In this document: one piece after another, positions 46,947-56,664 of the stretch
How the letters are laid out: every line of letters starts with the position of its first letter
How positions within the stretch are numbered: position 1 is the stretch's first letter
Assembly (NCBI GenBank): GCA_021851865.1
Contig: JAJZBU010000006.1
Coordinates: forward strand, 1 to 64,000
Reading direction: 5' to 3'
Length of the DNA stretch: 64,000 bases
Origin: Pseudomonadota bacterium
GTDB taxonomy: Bacteria > Pseudomonadota > Gammaproteobacteria > Pseudomonadales > Moraxellaceae
Notes under the pieces: generated by a model
Database searches by the model: none
Told to the model about the DNA's origin: nothing
Seen by the model: the letters and a program-made list of their open reading frames with translations, nothing else
Made by a program: the position numbers and the translations under genes

Positions 46947-48583
46947 GCGACCTGCAGGCGCAAACCCCGGGCCTGCCGCGCCACTTGCAGGATCAGCGGC
47001 GCTTGTCCATCGCCACCCAGCCGTGCAAGACAAGCCGCATCGGCCTGTGCCGCGATCCAGCAGTTCCCGGTAGCGCCGCTGGCCACAGCTGCGCTCCGCC
47101 GACGGATCCAGGTCCAGCAAGCTGCTGGCAAGAGGGACGATGCGAGGTCGCCGCAGAGGAGCGCCGGACGCGGCAGCAACAACAGCAGCAAGGCCGGATC
47201 GACCTCCGGCGTCAACAACAGCAAAACCCCGCCGTCCTGCGGCAAAAGATCGCCGCCGACGAGCTGCGCTTGGCGATAGGCGCGCCCCCACCACCATAAC
47301 AGCAGACGCTGTCCATAGATCGGCTGCCAGAACAGCAGCGCGATGAGCAGCACGGCATTGAGCACGGCAACGAACAACATGAGCTGCGGCACATTCAAGC
47401 CATGCGCCAGCAAAAGCGCGCTGACGACACTGGCAACGACCATGAACAGGGCATTGAGGATGTTGTTGGCGGCGATGACCCGCGCCCGAAAAGTCGGCTT
47501 ACTTCTCTGCTGCAGATGCGCGTAAAGCGGCACGGTGAACAGGCCACAACTCACCCCCATCAGAAAAATGTCGGCGAGCAGGCGCAGATGTCCCTGGCGC
47601 ACGAAGTCCCAGGCGGCGACATGGTGCGCCGGATGCACCGGACGCGCGCCATAGAGGTCGATGGCGAAAACACTGATGGCGATGGCGGCCAGGGGCACCA
47701 AGGCCAGCTCCACCCGCCGCCCGGACAGGGACTCGCAGAGCACAGCGCCAAGGCCGATGCCGATCGAAAACAAGGCGATGAGCAAGGTGAACAGCGAAGC
47801 TTGTCCACCCAGCACGTCGCGGGCATAGACCACCCACTGCGTCAGATAGACGGCACCAAAAAACCAAAACCAGGAAATGGCGAGAAGAACATGCCAGAGC
47901 TCCTTCTCGCTGGCGCTCTGCCGCAGGAGGCGTAGGCTGGCGCGCAGGATATGCGCATCGACACGGGCACGCACGTCGAGTGCGTTCAGACGCGGCATCG
48001 CCAGGCTGCTCAGTGCGCCGAGGCCGGCGATGCTCAGACAGACCGACGCCAGAACCCAGGGACGGTGTGGAAAAAGATCCTGCAACTGGGCGCCCGTGAT
48101 CTGTCCAAGCAGAATGGCGATGAAGGTCGCCATCTCGATCAGGGCATTACCGCCGACCAGTTCATCGGAGCGCAGGTATTGCGGCAAAATGGCGTATTTG
48201 ATCGGCCCGAAGAGGCTGGAATGCGTGCCCATGAGAAAAAGACAGAGCATGAGCACACCGGCAGAACCGGCGACGAAGCCATAGGCGGCGAGACTCATGA
48301 TGAGGATTTCCAGGCCCTTGACGCAACGCGCCAGCAAGGCCATGTCAAACCTCTCGGCCAGCTGTCCGGCCAGGGCGGAAAAAAGAAAGAAGGGTAGGAT
48401 GAAAACCCCGGCGGCGGCGTTGGTCAGTGCTTTGTCGTTGAAGCCGGCATAGCTGAGACCGCCATAGGCGATCAGCACCAGCATGCCGTTCTTGAACAGA
48501 TTGTCATTGAAGGCGCCGAAAAACTGCGTCAGGAAAATGGGCAGATAGCGGCGCATGCGCAAAAGTCGAAATTGTTGCTGCAT
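46931..48583 (-). CDS. MFS transporter (lysophospholipid-transporter LplT-like) with a degenerate acyltransferase-like tail
   Basis: 550 residues. Residues 1-430 form a 12-helix MFS transporter with LTQFFGAFNDNLFKNGMLVL and FGPIKYAILPQYL, motifs of the LplT/Aas family, which in many species is fused to a PlsC acyltransferase. Here the tail (about 432-550) reads LVGGDLLPQDGGVLLLLTPEVDPALL..., which can be laid on the start of a PlsC domain but with the HX4D histidine replaced (TPEVD). The rest is short. It may be a decayed fusion. Likely role is flipping lysophospholipids for reacylation. Neighbouring patatin phospholipase is consistent with lysolipid turnover. Confidence 0.8.
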   Translation of the reverse strand: MQQQFRLLRMRRYLPIFLTQFFGAFNDNLFKNGMLVLIAYGGLSYAGFNDKALTNAAAGVFILPFFLFSALAGQLAERFDMALLARCVKGLEILIMSLAAYGFVAGSAGVLMLCLFLMGTHSSLFGPIKYAILPQYLRSDELVGGNALIEMATFIAILLGQITGAQLQDLFPHRPWVLASVCLSIAGLGALSSLAMPRLNALDVRARVDAHILRASLRLLRQSASEKELWHVLLAISWFWFFGAVYLTQWVVYARDVLGGQASLFTLLIALFSIGIGLGAVLCESLSGRRVELALVPLAAIAISVFAIDLYGARPVHPAHHVAAWDFVRQGHLRLLADIFLMGVSCGLFTVPLYAHLQQRSKPTFRARVIAANNILNALFMVVASVVSALLLAHGLNVPQLMLFVAVLNAVLLIALLFWQPIYGQRLLLWWWGRAYRQAQLVGGDLLPQDGGVLLLLTPEVDPALLLLLLPRPALLCGDLASSLLPAACWTWIRRRSAAVASGATGNCWIAAQADAACLARLGGDGQAPLILQVARQARGLRLQVAQALP

Positions 48584-48642
48584 GGGGGCAATCTTCCTGA
48601 TCTTGGGAGGAGCAGCTTATCATCGCCAGAAAAAAGCACCCA

Positions 48643-48652
48643 CCCCCCCCCC
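48643..48652 (+). repeat. Poly-C tract of ten residues
   Basis: Ten consecutive C residues in the divergent intergenic region between the transporter and the patatin gene, 81 bases before the patatin ATG. Such tracts can slip in replication; a role in switching is untested. Confidence 0.6.
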
Positions 48653-48723
48653 GAACCCGGCTCAGAAGTATCTTTCTACACTACACTGAGGGGGTGAAGG
48701 TGTATCCAAGGAATGTGCCGCCT

Positions 48724-49920
48724 ATGCCCGCGCCAGAGTCCAGCTCTCTTGCTCTCCTGCTCTCTGGAGGAGGGGCGCGTGCGGCTTATCAGGTCGGCGT
48801 CCTGAAAGGACTGCGCGACATCCTGCCGCGCGATATCGCCAACCCCTTCCCCATCATCTGCGGCACCTCCGCCGGAGGCCTCAACGCCGCCGGCATCGCC
48901 TGTCACGCTGATCGTTTCAGCACCGGCATCGAGCTCCTGGAAAGAATCTGGGCCAACTTCCGCACACATCAGGTCTATCGCACCGACGTCCTCGGTGTCT
49001 GGGCTTGCGCCCTGCGCTTTCTGGCCACCCTGATGATCGGACGCCTCGGTCAGAATCAGGCCATCTCCCTGCTCGACAACCGCCCCCTGCGGCAACTTTT
49101 ATCGCGCTACCTGAGCATGGATCGTCTGCCCGCGATGATCGACGCCGGACACCTGCACGCCCTGGCGATCACCGCATCGGGCTATACCAGCGGCGAGTCG
49201 GTGAGTTTCTTTCAGGGGCGCCCCGAACTGCAGGCGTGGACGCGGTCGCGTCGGGTCGGTGTACGCACCGACTTGAGTGTCGACCACCTCATGGCCTCGG
49301 CCGCCATCCCCGTCATCTTCCCGGCGGTGCGCGTGCATCGTGAGTTTTTTGGCGATGGCGCCGTCCGTCAGCTCGCCCCGATCAGCCCGGCCCTACACCT
49401 CGGCGCCGATCGCGTCCTGGTGATCGGCGTCAGCAGCCAAAACCTACCACGGCGCCAGCGCGAGCAGGTCAACAGCTACCCCAGTATCGCCCAAATCATC
49501 GCCCATATCATGGCCAATGCCTTCATCGACTCCCTGGAAGGCGATATCGAACGCCTGAACCGCGTCAATCATACGATCAGCCTGATTCCCCCCGAGGTGC
49601 GCGCACGCGAAAGCGTAGCCCTGCGCCCGGTGCAGGTACTCACCATAGCCCCTCCGAACAATGTCATAGAAACCATGGCCTTGCGCCATGTCGACAGCCT
49701 CCCCTACAGCGTTCGCATGTTCGTGCATGGTTCAGGAGCGACAAGAAAATCTGGCGCCGGTGTACTCAGCTATCTGCTCTTTGAGGCAGAATACAGCCGT
49801 GCCCTCATCGAACTTGGGTATACCGATGCCATCAGCCGTCGCGAAGAGATTTTGGCCTTTATGGCGCTGGCCCCTCCTGCTGACACTGCTGGTCACGACG
49901 CTGCCGATACACGCCCTTGA
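48724..49920 (+). CDS. Patatin-like phospholipase
   Basis: 398 residues. It shows the oxyanion loop LLSGGGARAAYQVGVLKG (GGGxR), the nucleophile GTSAGG and the catalytic-dyad aspartate in GDGAVRQ (DGA in place of DGG). No signal peptide is seen, so it should act in the cytoplasm or at the inner membrane on phospholipids or neutral lipids. ATG 48724 has AAGGA 11 bases upstream; a GTG at 48694 is an alternative giving ten more residues. Its 3' end overlaps the next gene by 95 bases in another frame. Confidence 0.86.
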   Translation: MPAPESSSLALLLSGGGARAAYQVGVLKGLRDILPRDIANPFPIICGTSAGGLNAAGIACHADRFSTGIELLERIWANFRTHQVYRTDVLGVWACALRFLATLMIGRLGQNQAISLLDNRPLRQLLSRYLSMDRLPAMIDAGHLHALAITASGYTSGESVSFFQGRPELQAWTRSRRVGVRTDLSVDHLMASAAIPVIFPAVRVHREFFGDGAVRQLAPISPALHLGADRVLVIGVSSQNLPRRQREQVNSYPSIAQIIAHIMANAFIDSLEGDIERLNRVNHTISLIPPEVRARESVALRPVQVLTIAPPNNVIETMALRHVDSLPYSVRMFVHGSGATRKSGAGVLSYLLFEAEYSRALIELGYTDAISRREEILAFMALAPPADTAGHDAADTRP

Positions 49921-51058
49921 TGCACTTCACCATGCACCAGGACTGGCGGGCCTCGGCTGGTCGGCGACGACGGCAGCACAACAGACGGGTAGCGACATCC
50001 TGTTGCTGGCGCAGCCCTTGCGTCGTCTCGTGCTGAAACAAGCACCCAGTCCGGCGCGCGTCACCGGCGTACGCTTCATCACTGGCATGGTCGTGCTACC
50101 CGTTCCGATGAGCGTGGTCGCAGCGCGCTGGCGCCAGCCGCACTCAAGCGTCTGGGGCAAAGGCTTCCGTATCGACATCCGGCAAGTGCAGGACTTGGGA
50201 GAAACGCTCGACTTCATCGAACAGCTGAGCTTCCCCCTACCGATGGGACACTGGCGCATGCACCTGCACATGCGCCAGGACAACCGCGCCGACGGCAGCT
50301 GGCAACGTGAACTGCTCGCCGGCCCCTTGACCGCCAGTCTCAGCCACTACGAGCTCTTTGCTCTCGACTCGCACCACTGCCTGCTCGTCCTGACACACTG
50401 GAGCCATATCGAGGGCGACAACTGGTTCTATCGTCTACTGCTCAAGGCACAGCCGCAGATCGCCACCGCCCTGCCCTGGATCGTCGTCGCCTCCACCCTG
50501 GCGGCAGCGCGCCAGCAATTCGGGGAGATGCCGGCGCAGCGGCGTTCGAGCTACATCGATGGCGCCCTGCGCATTCAGGCGACCGTACCGATTGCACCGG
50601 GGCAGCAATGGGTCAGCATCGACGGCCATCTGCGGATGAGCGCCTCTGCCGCCTTGCAGCGATTGGCGCAAGTGCAGCGTTATCCGGAGTTTTTGCATCT
50701 GGTCCGCCATGTCGATGTGCAGGCACAAGGCAGCAGGACCCTGACGCATTGGCAATTACAGTTCGACCTGGGATTGTGGCACCGGCATCTCGAGCAGGAT
50801 CTGTTCATGCAGCGCCACGCCGACAGCCTGTACTTCTGGCACGCCGCAAGCGCCGACAGCGCCCGTATCGACGCACTCTGGCAGATCCTGCCGGCACGTG
50901 ACGGCGCCGATTCGCGACTGAGCATCAACCACCAGGGCGACAGCCTCGGTGGACTATTCGATATCCTGAGCTACAGCCCCTACCCACAGATCGACGAGGC
51001 CCTGATCGCCGACATCCTGCTCATGCATCGTAGTCGGCACTGGCTGGAAACACCCTAA
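49826..51058 (+). CDS. Exported protein with SRPBCC/START-like domains (function unknown)
   Basis: 410 residues with a signal peptide (RFWPLWRWPLLLTLLVTTLP IHA). The body has two halves (roughly 60-240 and 260-405), each beginning with a sentence-like SRPBCC start. The second half, QWVSIDGHLRMSASAALQRL AQVQRYPEFLHLVRHVDVQA, resembles the coenzyme-Q/START-type helix-grip fold. That fold often binds lipids or hydrophobic ligands. It begins 95 bases inside the patatin gene, so the two are probably co-expressed. The start inside the overlap is supported by the signal peptide that follows. No enzyme motif is visible, and the family assignment is tentative. Confidence 0.6.
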   Translation: MPSAVAKRFWPLWRWPLLLTLLVTTLPIHALDALHHAPGLAGLGWSATTAAQQTGSDILLLAQPLRRLVLKQAPSPARVTGVRFITGMVVLPVPMSVVAARWRQPHSSVWGKGFRIDIRQVQDLGETLDFIEQLSFPLPMGHWRMHLHMRQDNRADGSWQRELLAGPLTASLSHYELFALDSHHCLLVLTHWSHIEGDNWFYRLLLKAQPQIATALPWIVVASTLAAARQQFGEMPAQRRSSYIDGALRIQATVPIAPGQQWVSIDGHLRMSASAALQRLAQVQRYPEFLHLVRHVDVQAQGSRTLTHWQLQFDLGLWHRHLEQDLFMQRHADSLYFWHAASADSARIDALWQILPARDGADSRLSINHQGDSLGGLFDILSYSPYPQIDEALIADILLMHRSRHWLETP

Positions 51059-52059
51059 TCGGATTGATCCCAGGCCAGCCATTCCTGTTTGCTCCAGGCG
51101 TAAAGAATCGGCGCCATGACGACGCCGGCGAGGCCGAGAAAACGCTCGAGTACGAGCATGCACAAGAGCATTTCCCAGGCACGCGCATGGATACGGGTGC
51201 CGATGATGCGGGCATTGACGAAGTATTCGAGCTTGTGAATGAGCATGAGAAAACCGAGTGAGACCAGGGCCAGCGCCGGGCTTTGGCCAAAACTGAGCAC
51301 GACGATGACGCTGTTGGCGAGAAGATTCCCCAGAATCGGCACCAATCCGCCCAAGAACGTCAACATGACCAGGGTCTTGGAGAATGGCAGATGGATGCCG
51401 GCGACGGGCAGCGCCACCATCAGATAGAGCAGGGTGAGGCCGCTGTTGATCAGCGCGATGCGCACCTGGGCCCCGGCGATGGCGGCAAAACAAGACTGCA
51501 CTTCGCGACATTGCTGAAACAGCCGCTGCGTCCACGGGCCCCGCCCACGCTGCGCCAGCCCCCGATCGAGCGACATGAGCAAACCGATGAGCAAGCCGAT
51601 CAGTAGATAACTGATCTCTTTGAGCGTGCCGAGGCCGATGGCACCGATGGCGCCGGCGTGCATGCTCAGCCAGCGCGCCGAGATGCCGAGCAGATCCTGC
51701 TGCTGCGGCAAGACCGCTGCCCAGCCCTGTGGCAGGCGCAAGCGCAAGTTCTGCAAGATCAGCCCCAATTCCACGAGCAGTTGCTGCAGACGCCCGGTAC
51801 TTCCAAGAACAGCGTCGATAAAAGCAAAAAATGCCAGCACCAAGCTGAACACCAGGATCAGGACGAAAGCCACACCCAGACCACGATGACGATTGCCGAA
51901 GCCATACCGATGCGCTCCCTGACGCGCCAGATCGACCAGAGTCAGCGCCAGCATCAAGGTCAGCAGGGGCGCCATCAGGCCGTGGGCCACCAGCAGCAGT
52001 GTGCTACCGAGGACGATGATAAAACTGATCAGCCTCGCACCACGAGCCGAGTCACCCAT
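51055..52059 (-). CDS. AI-2E/PerM-family membrane permease
   Basis: 334 residues with about eight hydrophobic helices. The C-terminal block LPFSKTLVMLTFLGGLVPIL GNLLANSVIVVL and FLMLIHKLEYFVNARIIGTRI is the family hallmark (GLVPxxG and E-x-x-x-x-P/I). Members export AI-2 or act as Na/H antiporters; the substrate here cannot be told. ATG 52059 has GAGAGG before it; the frame continues 19 codons upstream without family similarity. It is convergent with the preceding gene (four-base overlap). Confidence 0.85.
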   Translation of the reverse strand: MGDSARGARLISFIIVLGSTLLLVAHGLMAPLLTLMLALTLVDLARQGAHRYGFGNRHRGLGVAFVLILVFSLVLAFFAFIDAVLGSTGRLQQLLVELGLILQNLRLRLPQGWAAVLPQQQDLLGISARWLSMHAGAIGAIGLGTLKEISYLLIGLLIGLLMSLDRGLAQRGRGPWTQRLFQQCREVQSCFAAIAGAQVRIALINSGLTLLYLMVALPVAGIHLPFSKTLVMLTFLGGLVPILGNLLANSVIVVLSFGQSPALALVSLGFLMLIHKLEYFVNARIIGTRIHARAWEMLLCMLVLERFLGLAGVVMAPILYAWSKQEWLAWDQSD

Positions 52060-52184
52060 GCCTCTCTCCCGCCTTCGTCTGGCGAAGATGCTGGCACAGC
52101 CGGTCGCCCCTGGCAAGATGAAATCCCCGGCAGGCGCGAGGAGCTTGAACTAGACTGCGATGTATCGACCAAGAGTGGCTTGGC

Positions 52185-53807
52185 ATGTTCAAGAAGTGGT
52201 CCATTCGCCTCAAGATTCTGATGCTAGGCGTTGCCTTTCTCGTCAGCTTGATCGCCATGTCGGTGGCGCTGATCGCCCGCTTTATCGAACACTCGACCCT
52301 CTCGCACGCGCGCATGTCGGTGACACTGACTTCACAGCTGCTCAATCTGGCGATCGTGCCCTACACCACCGAGAGTCAGATCCATATCCTCAAGGACTAT
52401 ATGGATGAGATGGTCGGCAGGAAGCGCAGCATGATCAGCTATCTGCTGGTCAGCGATGGCCATAGTATCCTGCTCTCCGCCGGACAAATACCGCACCCAC
52501 TGCCGACGCCGACTCGCCTCGATCGCCTGCGGCAAATGCCCGATGTCCTGCACGTCCGGCAACGCATCCTGATCGATAGCGACCATGTCGGTTATGTGCA
52601 ATACGGCTATACCACACGAGCCCTGACCTCCTATCGCAAAGAGCTCATCCGCAATGGCATCCTCGCCATCGTCGCCGAACTGCTCCTCGCCGGCCTCAGC
52701 ATCGGCCTCCTGTCACACCACATCAGCAAGCGTATCCAGTATCTCAACGAGGCTTTTCTCGCCATCGCCAATGGCGACTACTCGCGTCGTGTTCTGCCGA
52801 CGCATCAGGATGAGCTAGCGCGTCTCGCTTTCTTGTTCAATCGCATGGCTGACGCCCTTGAGGAACGCATGAACGCACTGCTGACCTCGCGCACCGAGAC
52901 CCAGCAACTGAATGCCTCCCTGGAGGACATGGTCGCACAGCGCACGCGCGAGCTGAGCAGCGCCAATATGCGCCTGGAAAAACTGGTCACTGATCTGCGT
53001 CATACGCAAAATCAACTGGTGCAGTCAGAAAAACTGGCGGCCCTCGGGCAACTGGTCGCCGGCATCGCCCATGAACTGAACACCCCCATCGGCAATGCGC
53101 TGACCATCGCTTCCACCTTGGAGGTTCAGGACAAAAACATGCAACAACGCATGCAAGCCGGCCCCATCACCCGTCATGACTTCGAATCCCTGCTGCAATT
53201 GCACACCGAGGCGATGGATTTGCTCGGCCGCAGCCTGCAGCGCGCCTCCAGCATGATCCATAGTTTCAAGCAGGTCTCCGCCGACCAAGTCAGCGGCCAA
53301 CGGCGCCAGTTCGCCCTCGACACCACGATTCAGGAAACCTTGCTCTACCTGGCGCCGAGCTGGCGCAAACAGAATGTCTCGATCGAAAGTGACATCGCCG
53401 CCGACGTGCTGATGGACAGCTACCCGGGCGCCCTGTCGCAGGTGATCAGCAACCTGGTCAGCAACTCTTTGATGCACGCTTTCGAGGGCATCGCGCAGCC
53501 GAGCATCCGATTGACGGCACAGATTCAGGATGGCCAAGTCAAACTCATCTTCAGCGACAATGGCTGCGGCATCGCCAGCGAGCATCAGCACCGCATCTTC
53601 GAACCCTTCTTCACCACCCGCATGGGCAGTGGCGGCACCGGTCTCGGCCTGCACATCTGCTACAACCTCGTCACATCGCATCTCGGCGGCCGTATCGAAC
53701 TTCTGCATAAGAACTCCCCGGGCACCGCCTTCCTCATCGTCCTACCCTTGGTGGCTCCCCGCACCATCAGCCCTGACACGCCGATCCTGGAGGCACCTGA
53801 TGTCTGA
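52185..53807 (+). CDS. Membrane sensor histidine kinase
   Basis: 540 residues. Two membrane helices (about 10-32 and 157-178) flank a periplasmic sensor of some 120 residues. Then come HAMP (180-232), a coiled coil, and a HisKA-like domain with H-box GIAHELNTPIGN (His296). The HATPase domain follows (NLVSNSLMHAF, FSDNGCGIA, FEPFFTTRMGSGGTGLGLHI). It autophosphorylates on His296 in response to an unknown periplasmic signal. There is no response regulator in the window. It overlaps a second kinase gene by eight bases. Confidence 0.9.
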   Translation: MFKKWSIRLKILMLGVAFLVSLIAMSVALIARFIEHSTLSHARMSVTLTSQLLNLAIVPYTTESQIHILKDYMDEMVGRKRSMISYLLVSDGHSILLSAGQIPHPLPTPTRLDRLRQMPDVLHVRQRILIDSDHVGYVQYGYTTRALTSYRKELIRNGILAIVAELLLAGLSIGLLSHHISKRIQYLNEAFLAIANGDYSRRVLPTHQDELARLAFLFNRMADALEERMNALLTSRTETQQLNASLEDMVAQRTRELSSANMRLEKLVTDLRHTQNQLVQSEKLAALGQLVAGIAHELNTPIGNALTIASTLEVQDKNMQQRMQAGPITRHDFESLLQLHTEAMDLLGRSLQRASSMIHSFKQVSADQVSGQRRQFALDTTIQETLLYLAPSWRKQNVSIESDIAADVLMDSYPGALSQVISNLVSNSLMHAFEGIAQPSIRLTAQIQDGQVKLIFSDNGCGIASEHQHRIFEPFFTTRMGSGGTGLGLHICYNLVTSHLGGRIELLHKNSPGTAFLIVLPLVAPRTISPDTPILEAPDV

Positions 53808-56664
53808 AGAACGAGACATCGAAACGCAAATACTGCAAGGGCTGGTTGCAGATCAGCCCCTCGAGGTCCTCGCTGACCGTCTATGTCAGGCCTGGGGGGA
53901 ACGTCTCGCCGGGTGCAGCGTCGCCTTGATCTGGAGAAGTCATCTCGGTCAGGCACGAAAGCTCGGCGGTGATCCTTGTCATCCCTTGTCGACGCAGCTC
54001 TTTGTGTCACCGCCGCCGGGCTGCACCTTGTATCAAAACCAGGATAAAGTTCTCGGCTTGCTCATGATCGCCGGCGACGGTAGCCCTGCCGCCGCGCAGC
54101 CACGCCTGGAGCTACTCGCACAGCTTCTCTTGCACGCGCAACAACAGCGCAGCCAGCAACGCTATCAGCAGGATCTCGCGCAACTGCAGCAAAACTTCAG
54201 CAGCCTGCTCCTCGATGTTCATCATCTTTTTCATACGGCGGCGAGCGAATACAGCGCCGCCCAGGGGCTCTGCGATCGGCTCACCCAGAATGAAGACGTT
54301 GGGCTGGTCTGGATCCAGACAGCGAGCGTCGACGCGACATCGCCCATCTTCGCCAGCGCCGGTGAGCGCGCTTGGCTCACCAGCGAGGCTGCTACCCAAG
54401 CTCAGCAAACCCTGCAAACCCTGTGGCAACAGGCGCAGATCTATCTGCATCCGATCGACGATCTCGACCCCGCGCATGGCGAGGATGAACTCTACCTCAG
54501 CGCCGCTGTGCCTTTGTGGCGAGACGACAAACTCTGGGCACTGCTGGTTTTTGCCAGTCGTCGCCATACGCACGATGCGCACAACGAGCCCGTCATCCGG
54601 CAGATGCTGGCACAACTGGGGGAAGAGCTGACACGCAGCTTCGCCAGCTTACAACTGCGCTTACTCGCTGAACGGACGGCGCGTATCCAGCAGATCCTGC
54701 TCGAACATACCGACGTCGGCATCACACTGGTGAAAGATCGCCGCTACGTCGAGGTCAATCGTCGTTTCGCGCAGATGCTTGGCTACCCGCATCCCGACGA
54801 GGTCAAACAGCTGTCGACGCGCACCATCTATCCGCACGAACTCGAATATCATCGTGTCGGTGCCATCTATCGCGCCGCGCGCGAAAACAAACATGGTCAA
54901 TGCATCGCTCAGGTGGCGCACCGTGACGGCCGTATTCTCACCTGCCAAGTCAGTTTCGGCATACTCTACGACCAGGGTGAGGAGCTCTCGGTCTGGACCC
55001 TGATCGACATCAGCGACACCCTGGCGCGCGAGCAGGAACGCGACGCCTACCGTGAACGCCTGGAAAAACTCGCCGATCGCGTCCCCGGCATGCTCTGTCA
55101 ATTCCGGACACAACGCGAACAAGAGGAGCACCCAAAGTTTATCTTTCTGCGTGGTGCCGTCGGCAGCATCTTGCATCTCGATCCCGACGATGACCTGCGG
55201 CAGCTCGACGCCTTCGAGCAGATCCTGGAAGAAGACCGCGCCCCCCTACGCCAGGCCTTGTTCGCTCATAGCGAAAACCACTTGGCATTGCTGCACGAAT
55301 TCCGCATCCATACGCAAAAGGGCGAGCAACGCTGGCTGCAGATCATGGCCACGCCGGAAAGCGAGGATGACACGACGACGCTCTGGCACGGCTTCATCAG
55401 TGACACCAGCGAAGCCCACCAGATGCGCGACCGTCTGCACGAATCGGCGACCCAGATACGCGCCATCTTTAATGCCTCACCGACGCCCATCTCCGTCTCC
55501 GACCTCGAGACCTTTACCTTTCTCCGTGTCAATCTCGCCTGGCAACACCTGTTCGGTTATGAGGAGTCGGAAGCGCGCGACAAAACGGCGCAACAACTGG
55601 GATTATGGGGCAAGGAGAGCGATGGACCGTCCCTGCGCGAGCAATTGCTCCGCAATGGTCACGCTCACCTCGAGGCGGCGCCGATGCGCGACAGCCAGGG
55701 GCACCAACTGGTCTGCCGCCTGACTGCAACCGTGATACACAGCGCCGATCAGCATCTCGTCATCGTCGCTGTCGAAGATATGACCGCCTTTTCCCGTATG
55801 GAAATGGAGCTGCGCCGCCTCAACGAAGTGCTCGCGTCGCGCGTGCAACAGCGCACCGAACAATTGGCGACATCAATGCGCGACCTGCAAAGCGCGCAGG
55901 ACCAGCTCATTCAGTCGGAGAAGCTGTCCGATCTCGGGGCCCGCGTCGGCAGCATCGCACACGACATCAACACCCAGATCGGCAATGGACGCTTCGCCGC
56001 GTCCAGTCTCCTCTCCGCCTTACACCAACTCGACAGTCAAATCGCACAGGGACTGAAGCGCAATGATTTCAACGAGTTTGTCGAGCAAACCCGTAGCATC
56101 AGCGAAGTCATCATGCGCACCATGGAAAGCGCCGCCAACCTGGTGCATCATTTCCATGAGAAGGCCGTCGATCGCAGCAGCAATCGCCTGCGCGTTTTCG
56201 ACTTGCGTGAACATGTCGACGGCATCCTGCTCATGCTCAGGCCGCGCATCCAGCACAGCGGCTGCAGCGTCTGCAACGAAGTGCCCAGCCAGATCAGTAT
56301 GAATAGCCTGCCCGGCGCCCTCGAACACACCCTGACCAATCTCATCACCAACGCCCTGCACCACGCCTTCGATGACCCGGCCCAAGGGCATATCTGGATA
56401 CGCGCCCAGGCCGATGAACATGATGTCGAAATCACCATCAGCGATGATGGACGCGGCATGTCGGAGACGACCATGCAACGCATCTTCGAACCCTTCTTCA
56501 CCACCCGCGCCCATCAGGGCGGCAGTGGCCTCGGCCTACCCATCTGCCTCAACGCCGCGCAAACCATGGGGGGACAAATCCAGGTCGAAAGTCAGCTCGG
56601 CCACGGCACCACCTTCCGCCTGCATTTGCCGCGCCAGGCGCCAGCGCCGGCCGCTCAGGCCTGA
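53800..56664 (+). CDS. Soluble PAS-domain hybrid-size histidine kinase
   Basis: 954 residues with no membrane helix. An N-terminal region with GAF-like character (about 130-290) is followed by at least three PAS-type domains (ILLEHTDVGITLVKDRRYVE; a PAS-like middle; IFNASPTPISVSDLETFTFL) and a coiled coil. The kinase core carries H-box VGSIAHDINTQIGN (His721), NLITNALHHAF, SDDGRGMS and FEPFFTTRAHQGGSGLGLPI. The catalytic core resembles that of the upstream kinase, so the two may form a sensing pair. GGAGG precedes the ATG inside the first gene. Confidence 0.87.
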   Translation: MSEERDIETQILQGLVADQPLEVLADRLCQAWGERLAGCSVALIWRSHLGQARKLGGDPCHPLSTQLFVSPPPGCTLYQNQDKVLGLLMIAGDGSPAAAQPRLELLAQLLLHAQQQRSQQRYQQDLAQLQQNFSSLLLDVHHLFHTAASEYSAAQGLCDRLTQNEDVGLVWIQTASVDATSPIFASAGERAWLTSEAATQAQQTLQTLWQQAQIYLHPIDDLDPAHGEDELYLSAAVPLWRDDKLWALLVFASRRHTHDAHNEPVIRQMLAQLGEELTRSFASLQLRLLAERTARIQQILLEHTDVGITLVKDRRYVEVNRRFAQMLGYPHPDEVKQLSTRTIYPHELEYHRVGAIYRAARENKHGQCIAQVAHRDGRILTCQVSFGILYDQGEELSVWTLIDISDTLAREQERDAYRERLEKLADRVPGMLCQFRTQREQEEHPKFIFLRGAVGSILHLDPDDDLRQLDAFEQILEEDRAPLRQALFAHSENHLALLHEFRIHTQKGEQRWLQIMATPESEDDTTTLWHGFISDTSEAHQMRDRLHESATQIRAIFNASPTPISVSDLETFTFLRVNLAWQHLFGYEESEARDKTAQQLGLWGKESDGPSLREQLLRNGHAHLEAAPMRDSQGHQLVCRLTATVIHSADQHLVIVAVEDMTAFSRMEMELRRLNEVLASRVQQRTEQLATSMRDLQSAQDQLIQSEKLSDLGARVGSIAHDINTQIGNGRFAASSLLSALHQLDSQIAQGLKRNDFNEFVEQTRSISEVIMRTMESAANLVHHFHEKAVDRSSNRLRVFDLREHVDGILLMLRPRIQHSGCSVCNEVPSQISMNSLPGALEHTLTNLITNALHHAFDDPAQGHIWIRAQADEHDVEITISDDGRGMSETTMQRIFEPFFTTRAHQGGSGLGLPICLNAAQTMGGQIQVESQLGHGTTFRLHLPRQAPAPAAQA

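Noticed and set aside
53530-53799. Upstream extension of the second histidine kinase
   Set aside because: It would overlap the catalytic domain of the first kinase; MSEERD at 53800 has a good ribosome site and is the natural start.
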